Of a stretch of 39,386 bases of DNA, positions 32,953 through 39,386 are shown in pieces. The stretch comes from CAZUXE01 sp964624585 (GTDB taxonomy: Bacteria > Hydrothermota > Tepidihabitantia > B3-TA06): contig CAZUXE010000014.1 in assembly GCA_964624585.1 (NCBI GenBank), positions 1 to 39,386 of the forward strand, written 5' to 3'. The notes below the pieces were generated by a model. That model ran no database searches. It was not told the origin of the DNA and saw only the letters and a list, made by a program, of their open reading frames with translations. The position numbers and the translations under genes are program-made. How positions within the stretch are numbered: the stretch's first letter is position 1; each line of letters opens with the position of its first letter.

Positions 32953-33501
32953 ATGAACCAAGAGAGAATAATGATATTTATTGACGGCAACAATTTTTAT
33001 CATGGCTGCCGTAATATTCTAAAACGTTGCGATGTTGATTTCCCAAAACTTTCGCAACTACTTACAGGTGAGCGAAAATTAATCCGAACTTACTATTACA
33101 ACGCCCCTCTTAGTCGGGACGAAGATGAAGAAAGATTTATGCAACAGCAAAAATTCTTTGAGACTATGCGTCGCCTTCCATACACCGAAGTTAGATTAGG
33201 CCGGTTAATTCTACGCGGCAACACATATATTGAAAAAGGAATTGACGTAGCTATTGCTGTAGATATGCTTGATATGGCCCGTATGGATTCCTACGATACC
33301 GCCGTTCTTATTACAGGCGACGGCGACTTTTCACCCCTGCTTGAAACCGTTAAAAGGTGGGGAAAGAATGTAGAAGTTGCCTATTTTAATGCTGGATTTT
33401 CTAACGCACTTCAAGATACTGCAGATAAAACCATCTATCTTGATGAATTCGCTAATATTCTTTCAAGATCTCTCGACGAAGCAAGTCAATTGCCAGAATA
33501 A
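32953..33501 (+). CDS. NYN-domain (LabA/DUF88-like) ribonuclease
   Basis: A 182-residue PIN-like NYN-domain protein. Acidic metal-site residues are all in place: Asp11 (IFIDGNNFYHG), Asp98 and Asp104 in EKGIDVAIAVDML, and Asp123/Asp125 in LITGDGDFSPLL. This pattern predicts a Mg-dependent RNase. Related proteins include LabA of cyanobacteria and the NYN domains of RNA-processing enzymes. A strong SD and own promoter support the start. Its 3' end overlaps the converging cinA by 50 bp. The RNA target is unknown. Confidence 0.9.
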   Translation: MNQERIMIFIDGNNFYHGCRNILKRCDVDFPKLSQLLTGERKLIRTYYYNAPLSRDEDEERFMQQQKFFETMRRLPYTEVRLGRLILRGNTYIEKGIDVAIAVDMLDMARMDSYDTAVLITGDGDFSPLLETVKRWGKNVEVAYFNAGFSNALQDTADKTIYLDEFANILSRSLDEASQLPE

Positions 33502-34699
33502 CACTTCTCTTACGTATGGCAAATCGCGTAGCCGGAAATACCATTTGTATCACCTTGCTTGAAACAGCGTTAGCAACAGAAATGTAGACCAAACCAACGG
33601 GTTTTTCAGCGGACGCTCCTCCAGGGCCGGCAATACCTGTTATTCCAATTCCCCAAGTTGAATTAAACAATTCTCTTACTCCCTGAGCCATTCTTTCGGC
33701 AACTTGAGAACTAACAGCCCCGACAGTGTTTATTAAATCTACCGGAACACTCAAAAGCTCATGTTTTACACTATTGGAATAGGCAATCACCCCTCCGTGG
33801 AAACAACTGGAACTACCCGGAACATCAACTATACTTGAAGCAAGCATACCGCCTGTGCAACTTTCGGCCACAGCCAGACTATACCCTTGTTCAATCAGCA
33901 TCTGCAACACGACCTTAAAGATATCATCTTCAGTCGCAGAGTATAAGTCGTTACCTAAAAGTAACTTACACTCATCGACAGCCTTGTCCAATTGTTCTTG
34001 TGACGCACCGCTTATCCTTAAGTCAACCCTGGCAAGCTTAGGCAAATATGATAGCTTCAGGTCAGGATAACGACGGAGTAAATGCCCTACACGCAAAGCT
34101 AGGTCTGTCTCTGTAACTCCTACCGTTCTGAGTATCCGCCTGAAACTGCTAACAGCTGGAAACTTAGTTTTTAAGTAATCAAGCAAGCCTTCGTCAAGTA
34201 TCGCTTTCAACTCCAAAGGAACACCTGGCAACAGTACCAAAATCTTATCTTGCTCGCTAAGAATAATCCCAGGGGCAAGACCGGTAGGATTGTAAATCAA
34301 GTTGGCTCCTTCAGGAATTTCAGCCTGCCTTATTGAAAGCTCATTCGGCGTTACACCCATTTTCAGTAGACGTTTTTTTATAACCTGTAACAGTTGAGGA
34401 TTTTCAAGCAGTTTTCGTTTAAAGATCTTAGCTGCCACCTTACGACTTATGTCATCATCGGTTGGTCCCAATCCGCCACAAGCTATCACCAATTGACTTC
34501 GAGATAGCGCCTCACGCAGAACCTTTTGCAATTGTTCTTCATCATCTGGAGCAAAAGTAACTTGAGATATTGGTAAACCGATTTGTAATAACTTTGCCAC
34601 TAGGTACTTCATATTTGCATCTTGCAAATCTCCGGCAAGAAGCTCATCACCAATTATTACTAGCTCAAGCCTTATTTTACTAGCTAATTGATTATCCAT
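33452..34699 (-). CDS. cinA: CinA-family protein (competence/damage-inducible; NMN deamidase type)
   Basis: A 415-residue protein with two domains. The N-terminal MoaB-like domain has LVIIGDELLAGDLQDANMKYLVAKL and ACGGLGPTDDDISRKVAA, linked to ADP-ribose pyrophosphatase activity in the family. The C-terminal CinA domain has AVAESCTGGMLASSIVDVPGSS, GGVIAYSNSVKHELL and GITGIAGPGGASAEKPVGLVYI, the nicotinamide-mononucleotide deamidase (PncC) fold. ATG 34699 overlaps the pgpA stop by 8 nt; a TTG four codons upstream is also open. It is the last gene of the sec-pgpA operon, a common neighbour of pgpA. Confidence 0.94.
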   Translation of the reverse strand: MDNQLASKIRLELVIIGDELLAGDLQDANMKYLVAKLLQIGLPISQVTFAPDDEEQLQKVLREALSRSQLVIACGGLGPTDDDISRKVAAKIFKRKLLENPQLLQVIKKRLLKMGVTPNELSIRQAEIPEGANLIYNPTGLAPGIILSEQDKILVLLPGVPLELKAILDEGLLDYLKTKFPAVSSFRRILRTVGVTETDLALRVGHLLRRYPDLKLSYLPKLARVDLRISGASQEQLDKAVDECKLLLGNDLYSATEDDIFKVVLQMLIEQGYSLAVAESCTGGMLASSIVDVPGSSSCFHGGVIAYSNSVKHELLSVPVDLINTVGAVSSQVAERMAQGVRELFNSTWGIGITGIAGPGGASAEKPVGLVYISVANAVSSKVIQMVFPATRFAIRKRSVILAIDLLRREILKEY

Positions 34700-35192
34700 G
34701 GAAAATATCAAGCGGGATTAGCAATACCAACCTTAATAAAAGATTAGCAAGTAAGCCTGCGAGGACATCATCGGCCATCACCCCCCATCCGGCGGGAAGC
34801 CTCTCAGCCCAGTTCACAGGCGGCGGTTTGAATATATCAAGAATTCTGAAAAACGCAAAACCCAGTGCAAAAACTACAATAAGACCCGCAAGAGTCGCAG
34901 GATACGGAAGCCATAGCAAAGCGAGAAGCATTCCGCATAGTTCATCGACTGTAATTCGCCTGTCATCATGCTCCCAACCCATTTTCTGAACCAATGGTAT
35001 AGCCCAGATACTTAGAAAGATAATTAAGATTATTATGGAAGCTTGCAGCAGGGGAAATCGGTAAAGAAACCATGCGGGGAGCAGTGCAAAAATACTTGCA
35101 ACTGTACCTGCTCCCCGCGAAATATATCCTATTCCAAAAACACTAACCCAGAGCTTAAGAAGTACCGGAGTCTTTTTCTGTTTCCGGCTCAC
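34692..35192 (-). CDS. pgpA: Phosphatidylglycerophosphatase A
   Basis: A 166-residue membrane enzyme that removes the phosphate from phosphatidylglycerophosphate to give phosphatidylglycerol. Family motifs are YISRGAGTVASI, DDRRITVDELCGMLLALLWLP, RILDIFKPPPVNWAERLPAGWGVMADDVLAGLLANLLLR, with about four membrane segments. GTG 35192 is preferred to TTG 35195 because GGAG lies 5 bases before it. It follows secF by 21 nt. Confidence 0.95.
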   Translation of the reverse strand: MSRKQKKTPVLLKLWVSVFGIGYISRGAGTVASIFALLPAWFLYRFPLLQASIIILIIFLSIWAIPLVQKMGWEHDDRRITVDELCGMLLALLWLPYPATLAGLIVVFALGFAFFRILDIFKPPPVNWAERLPAGWGVMADDVLAGLLANLLLRLVLLIPLDIFHG

Positions 35193-35213
35193 CAAAGCTC
35201 CTTCTTTACTCAG

Positions 35214-36149
35214 CTAGGCTTTTTTCCGCTTAGGAAACATCCTATTAAGTTCAACAACTGTGGGAGCAACTATGAATGCCGAAGAGTAAGTGCCGATAAT
35301 AATTCCTATAGTCATAGTAATAGCGAATGGATAAATAGCTGTTTTTGATGCAAAAATAGTCAATGCCAAAGCTACAAAAAGGGTAGTAATTGAAGTCACA
35401 ATGGTGCGGGAAAGCGTAGTGTTTATACCGTCATCAACATTTTCAATAAGAGTTGCTCCTTTACGGGTTTTGATAAGTTCCTGAATACGCTTTGAAATTA
35501 CAATTGAGTCGTTAACTGAATAACCGATAATGGTAAGGAAGGCGGCTACGACGGTAATGTCTATCCTAATACCCAAAAGTGTAATAATACCCAGAGTAAT
35601 CCAGACATCGTGAAAAACGGCAAGTACCGTACCCGCACCAAACCGAAAATCAATCCTTATCCAAATATACACAAGAATCAGGGCAAGGCCTAAAAGTAAG
35701 GTATAAATAGCCCTGGATTGCATTTCTTTTCCAAAAGCAGCTGAAATTGTTTCCTCACTAATAAGGGATATCTTGGTATCAGGATGCAGTGCAATAAGTT
35801 TATCTATCAATTGCTTACTAAAGCTCTTGTCTTCCTCACGCACAACCAAGGCTGTTTTAGGAGGCACTTGAATTTGGAACCTTTCGTTACCTACACTCTG
35901 AATTTTAAATATCTTTACTTCAGATTCTCCTAATTCGTTGAGAACGGAACGGATTTCTTCGGTAGTAACTTCGCCTGACGATAATTCAATACTGATTTTT
36001 GAACCGCCAAGAAAATCAATACCATAGTTGGGTCCACCGTTTATAAGAAGAAGAGCCAAGGTTAAGACAGCCAGGGCGCCGGAAAGCGCAAAACCAACAT
36101 AGCGCAATCGGCTAAAAGGTATATGGGTTTCTTTAAGTATCTGCAGCAT
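35214..36149 (-). CDS. secF: Protein translocase subunit SecF
   Basis: A 311-residue inner-membrane protein with six membrane segments and one periplasmic domain. The first segment precedes NYGIDFLGGSKISIEL; the transporter core shows GLALILVYIWIRIDFRFGAGTVLAVFHDVWITLGI, TIIGYSVNDSIVISKRIQE and LSRTIVTSITTLFVALAL. With SecD it uses the proton gradient to help pull exported proteins through SecYEG. GGAG precedes the ATG by 5 nt and secD ends 9 nt upstream. Confidence 0.97.
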   Translation of the reverse strand: MLQILKETHIPFSRLRYVGFALSGALAVLTLALLLINGGPNYGIDFLGGSKISIELSSGEVTTEEIRSVLNELGESEVKIFKIQSVGNERFQIQVPPKTALVVREEDKSFSKQLIDKLIALHPDTKISLISEETISAAFGKEMQSRAIYTLLLGLALILVYIWIRIDFRFGAGTVLAVFHDVWITLGIITLLGIRIDITVVAAFLTIIGYSVNDSIVISKRIQELIKTRKGATLIENVDDGINTTLSRTIVTSITTLFVALALTIFASKTAIYPFAITMTIGIIIGTYSSAFIVAPTVVELNRMFPKRKKA

Positions 36150-36158
36150 ATCTTCTCC

Positions 36159-37691
36159 TTAAATATAAAGCTTACGATCAGGCTTTCGGAACAAATATAA
36201 GTCAAAAAGCCCGCGGGACAAGTAAATTACAGTAATCATGTTCACAACTAAACCAAAAATCAGAGTAACTGCAAATCCTTGAACCGGTCCCTTGTTAAAG
36301 CGCCATAGAACAACGGCAGCAATAATTGTAGTAATGTTGGCATCAATTATGATACGCGCCGCCTTTGAGAATCCTGTTTCAACCGCTGAACGAGGAAACT
36401 TTCCTGCCCGCAATTCATCACGTATTCGTTCGTATATCAGCACGTTTGCATCAACCGCCATACCAATAGTTAAGGCAATTCCTGCCAAACCCGGAAGGGT
36501 AAGAGTGAATCCTAATCCGGAAAGCGTTGCCATAAGCCAGAATAGATTGAATACCAAAGCGGTAATAGCAATAAGACCTGCTCCTGTGTAATAGATAAGC
36601 ATGAAAACTACAACAGCAAGCAAACCAACAAAAATAGCAATTAATCCAGCTTTAATTGAATCACGTCCCAGTGTAGGACTTACAGTACGTTCCTCAATAA
36701 TTTTCAAAGGCAGTGGAAGAGCGCCATGTGCAATAATGTTGGAAAGATCTTGGGTCTTATCGCCCTTCCTGTCACCTGTCGTAATGACTGGTCTTGTACC
36801 GGGCGGAATTCTTTCTTTAATAGTCGGTGCAGACTGTACAATTTCATCTAAAACAATAGCCAATCGGCGACCTTTGTTTAATTCTGTAACTTCTGCAAAT
36901 CGGTATTGACCCTTTCGCTTAAGGCCCATCTCAACCATCCAGGTTCCCATGTTATTGGGGTCTTGTCCTTGATAAGGCTTGGCCAATACATGATCACCAT
37001 CAATATCATCACCGGTAATTTCCACGTTCTTACTAATAACATATATGCGTCTTATTGTATCTTCAACACGTCCAAATAAAACTTCCACATCGTCTGGAAT
37101 TACATCTTGCGCATCAGCTAGAAGACTCCTCAAAGTATCATAGTTATTTTCAAGCAACGCAGCATCAGCGCCTACGGGAATAAGATAAGAGCTGAAAGAA
37201 CGCCTTGTTGATACAAAACCAGACATAGAGTCAAGTGCAAGAAGTTTATTATCTATAGCTGAAAAAATATTCTTGGTCTTTTCCGGACTTGCAAGCATAC
37301 GAAACTGAAGCTTTCCTGTTTTGCCTATAAGCCTCAGGGCGCTTTCTCTATCTTTAATTTCAGGCAATTGAACCTGTATACGGATATTTCCGACACGTTG
37401 AATGTTAGGTTCACTGGTTCCCCATTTGTCAATACGTCCTCTCAAAATCTCAATAGCGTTGTCTGTAGCTGTCGCCGCTTCGGCAGAAGACATGCCACTA
37501 CCTGTGGTATCGACTTCAATGACCAAATGCATACCGCCAACTAAATCCAAACCAAGATGTATTGCACGTTCCTTCTCGTTCGGTGTTAAATCCCCGCCTG
37601 TCCAAGCCTTAATACTTGGAAGCAAAACAAGAACGCCAAGAAACAAGGCAATAGTAAATACTACCAGCCTTATCCAGAGACTGCGTTTCAT
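36159..37691 (-). CDS. secD: Protein translocase subunit SecD
   Basis: A 510-residue partner of SecF. Visible parts are the N-terminal membrane segment, GLDLVGGMHLVIEVD, the P1 periplasmic domain with ILRGRIDKWGTSEPNIQRVGNIRIQVQLPEI, and the membrane core PTLGRDSIKAGLIAIFVGLLAVVVFMLIYY, LPGLAGIALTIGMAVDANVLIYERIRDELRAG and FNKGPVQGFAVTLIFGLVVNMITVIYLSRG. A GGAGG Shine-Dalgarno lies 4 nt before the ATG. pdxJ ends 50 nt upstream; a weak TTGTGA/TATCTT pair in that gap may give a separate promoter. Confidence 0.97.
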   Translation of the reverse strand: MKRSLWIRLVVFTIALFLGVLVLLPSIKAWTGGDLTPNEKERAIHLGLDLVGGMHLVIEVDTTGSGMSSAEAATATDNAIEILRGRIDKWGTSEPNIQRVGNIRIQVQLPEIKDRESALRLIGKTGKLQFRMLASPEKTKNIFSAIDNKLLALDSMSGFVSTRRSFSSYLIPVGADAALLENNYDTLRSLLADAQDVIPDDVEVLFGRVEDTIRRIYVISKNVEITGDDIDGDHVLAKPYQGQDPNNMGTWMVEMGLKRKGQYRFAEVTELNKGRRLAIVLDEIVQSAPTIKERIPPGTRPVITTGDRKGDKTQDLSNIIAHGALPLPLKIIEERTVSPTLGRDSIKAGLIAIFVGLLAVVVFMLIYYTGAGLIAITALVFNLFWLMATLSGLGFTLTLPGLAGIALTIGMAVDANVLIYERIRDELRAGKFPRSAVETGFSKAARIIIDANITTIIAAVVLWRFNKGPVQGFAVTLIFGLVVNMITVIYLSRGLFDLYLFRKPDRKLYI

Positions 37692-37741
37692 CCAACCTCC
37701 TCTAAAGGTTTAAGATATTTTTATTCATTTCAATCACAAAT

Positions 37742-38452
37742 TTACTTCCCCATAAGAGCAGCCATTTCACGCACCGCTTCTTCAAAACCAACCCTAAGGG
37801 CGCGGGCAACTATGGCGAACCCAATAGAGGCTCCTTTAATTTCTCTAATCTCCATCAAAGGAGATATATTGTCATAATCCAATGCGTGGCCAATATGCGA
37901 TTCAATTTTCTTAAATTCGGCAAATTGAGCCATATCGGCAATAAGTTTAATAATTTCCGAACGATCTTCCAGTGCTCGTGCATAAGAATCCATATTGAAT
38001 TCCACCCGCTCAGCCCCCAAATCTACAGCTCGCTGAATCATTTCCCGCTCGGCCTCTATGAAAATAGAAAGACGAATACCGCTATCTACAATTCTTTCAG
38101 CAAACGGTTTAAGATAATTGAAGCGTGTTTTCAGGTTCAATCCGCCTTCGGTGGTAACTTCCTGCAAATTTTCAGGTACCAAACATATCTGATGAGGTTT
38201 AAGATCTAAAACAATGGACATCATTTCCTCGGTTGCCGCCATCTCAACGTTAAGTTCTCCTGATATTGAACTTTTCAAGCGACGCACATCATCATCATGT
38301 ATATGACGACGGTCGGAACGCAAATGACAGGTAATGCCGTCAGCCCCTGATTTTTCAGCAAGCAGGGCGAATTCCACAGGGTCAGGAAACCCCTCACGCC
38401 TTGCTTGACGCAAGCTTGCCACATGATCTACATTAACGCTTAATTCACGCAT
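37742..38452 (-). CDS. pdxJ: Pyridoxine 5'-phosphate synthase
   Basis: A 236-residue TIM-barrel enzyme of DXP-dependent vitamin B6 synthesis. It joins 3-amino-2-oxopropyl phosphate and deoxyxylulose 5-phosphate to pyridoxine phosphate. The signature parts are LSVNVDHVASLRQARREGFPDPV, GADGITCHLRSDRRHI, RLSIFIEAEREMIQRAVDLGAERVEFN and IESHIGHALDYDN. ATG 38452 lies 8 nt downstream of the -10 box, so the message is nearly leaderless. Confidence 0.96.
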   Translation of the reverse strand: MRELSVNVDHVASLRQARREGFPDPVEFALLAEKSGADGITCHLRSDRRHIHDDDVRRLKSSISGELNVEMAATEEMMSIVLDLKPHQICLVPENLQEVTTEGGLNLKTRFNYLKPFAERIVDSGIRLSIFIEAEREMIQRAVDLGAERVEFNMDSYARALEDRSEIIKLIADMAQFAEFKKIESHIGHALDYDNISPLMEIREIKGASIGFAIVARALRVGFEEAVREMAALMGK

Positions 38453-38460
38453 AGTCTGAA

Positions 38461-38489
38461 AGGATACCCAAAAACCGCCTTAATGTCAA
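38461..38489 (-). promoter_or_regulatory. pdxJ promoter, near-leaderless type
   Basis: On the minus strand, TTGACA (38489-38484), 17-nt spacer, TATCCT (38466-38461), 8 nt, ATG 38452. Confidence 0.7.
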
Positions 38490-38566
38490 CTACCTTATCA
38501 TACAGAGATATGTCGCAACAGCAGGAGATAATTTTCATAAATTGAGTATATTCAGGGGCGAAAAAA

Positions 38567-39346
38567 CTAGGTTTTGCGAGCTATAATGCCGTAGGAAAGC
38601 ACAGTCCAGTGAAACAGCTTCTTGCGACGCAAACGCTCAGCGGCGCGCGAGAAAACGGAATCAACCGATATTTTCGAATACATTGGCAGTTTAATGCCCA
38701 ACTTCTTAAAAGCAATTCTCAATATTCGGTAAATCATAGAAGGCCTTGCCCAGTCGCCGTATGAGTAAATGGGTTCAAATTCCATTTGCCGGAGAAGCCT
38801 TGCAAGCGATGCCGGCGTAAACTGACGCTCCCAACCCGCGAACCACTTGCCAAGCGACATCTGGATATGCTTAAGGATTGTATAGAAGTGAAATGTTTGC
38901 GGCACGTCCACTACAATAAGCCCGCCCTGTTTCAACAATTGACGGTTGGCTTTAAGCAGTCCGAATGGCGAACGAAAATGTTCCAAAAGACCCTGATGAA
39001 ACAAAATATCAAAGCTTTCCGCACTCAATCCTGGATTAAGCGCATCGGCAAGAACATATTTCAGGCGCGCTTGGGTTTCAGCGTCTGTTTTTTGAGCAAA
39101 CTTGCGGGCCAATTCAAGACTCCGCTCGCTGATATCAAGAATAGTTACCTCGGCGCCACGACGCGCCAACTCAATGGATGTACGGCCTGTTCCAGCTCCA
39201 ATTTCAACAATCTTCATGCCGCGCACTTCAGGCACAACCTGCGCAATTTCTGAAGCAATGTCGGTTACCGGCGGATAAACATCCAAATCCATCCGTTCAG
39301 TCCATACCTTATCCCAAATATCGGCTTTTGTTGGATCGTACTTCAT
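38567..39346 (-). CDS. Class I SAM-dependent methyltransferase
   Basis: A 259-residue methyltransferase. Motif I is at residues 46-57 (IVEIGAGTGRTS), followed by VTILDISERSLELARKFA (motif II acidic residue), LADALNPGLSAESFDILFHQGLLEHF (motifs III/IV) and LLKQGGLIVVDVPQTFHFYTI. The group resembles small-molecule or glycan-linked methyltransferases of the Methyltransf_11/25 type. The C-terminal 90 residues are basic with possible lipid-facing helices. It has its own near-leaderless promoter. The substrate is unknown. Confidence 0.85.
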   Translation of the reverse strand: MKYDPTKADIWDKVWTERMDLDVYPPVTDIASEIAQVVPEVRGMKIVEIGAGTGRTSIELARRGAEVTILDISERSLELARKFAQKTDAETQARLKYVLADALNPGLSAESFDILFHQGLLEHFRSPFGLLKANRQLLKQGGLIVVDVPQTFHFYTILKHIQMSLGKWFAGWERQFTPASLARLLRQMEFEPIYSYGDWARPSMIYRILRIAFKKLGIKLPMYSKISVDSVFSRAAERLRRKKLFHWTVLSYGIIARKT

Positions 39347-39354
39347 AAGTGCTG

Positions 39355-39382
39355 ATTATGCAAACTTGAACAAAGATGTCAA
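39355..39382 (-). promoter_or_regulatory. Methyltransferase promoter, near-leaderless type
   Basis: On the minus strand, TTGACA (39382-39377), 16-nt spacer, CATAAT (39360-39355), 8 nt, ATG 39346. Confidence 0.7.
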
Positions 39383-39386
39383 GTAA

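Overview
The window comes from an AT-rich, diderm bacterium. It carries a PorV/UPF0164-type outer-membrane protein, a secreted seven-repeat propeller protein ending in a type IX secretion (T9SS)-like sorting domain, a GWxTD-domain protein, an outer-membrane-style PASTA lipoprotein and a large SRP RNA with an Alu domain. That combination suggests a candidate phylum of, or near, the FCB group (for example a WOR-3-like lineage). This placement is inferred from gene content; the window has no rRNA. Most of it is chromosomal housekeeping DNA. I see no insertion sequence, integrase, phage gene, CRISPR array or tRNA. A 100-N assembly gap lies at 12323-12422.

Layout. 188-2689 (+): PorV-like protein, YhaM-like nuclease, rsmG, closed by a perfect bidirectional terminator. 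2764-4656 (-): PASTA lipoprotein and nadA. 5117-8297 (+): an unrecognised protein, then a TPR protein and a membrane-anchored periplasmic-binding-like protein. 8309-12006 (+): SRP RNA, dnaX, ybaB, recR and a family 2 glycosyltransferase, the first four in an order also known from Bacillus. 12065-13537 (-): T9SS-type propeller protein. 13904-19760: a cell-surface glycan locus (DegT aminotransferase, FemAB/GNAT-like protein, glycosyltransferase, flippase, converging on a second glycosyltransferase). 19787-25212 (-): recJ, pgeF, an EcfT-like protein, truA and fsa, tightly overlapped, preceded by nadC. 25332-29412 (+): uvrB, GWxTD protein, ricT-like gene. 29431-32747 (-): ispF, a candidate small RNA, phoU-like, Na/Pi cotransporter, thpR. 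32953-33501 (+): NYN-domain nuclease. 33452-39346 (-): cinA, pgpA, secF, secD, pdxJ and a methyltransferase.

The most informative signal lies in the intergenic DNA. Seventeen transcription units begin with TTGACA (15 exact) followed, nearly always after exactly 16 nt (14 of 17; otherwise 17), by a TAnnnT-type -10 box. In eleven of the sixteen protein-coding cases the -10 box ends only 5-8 nt before the start codon with no Shine-Dalgarno (SD) sequence, so the mRNAs should be leaderless or nearly so. The other five have 35-60 nt leaders with strong GGAGG-type SDs, as do several internal operon genes. The organism therefore seems to use two modes of translation initiation side by side.

Against that background, 30096-30221 (-) looks like a stand-alone small RNA gene, with its own promoter, a strong terminator and a C-rich single-stranded stretch containing CACCTCC, the same core as the anti-SD at the 3' end of 16S rRNA. 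Such an RNA could bind the SDs of the leadered class while leaving leaderless messages untouched. That function is a hypothesis; the promoter, terminator and motif are visible in the sequence.
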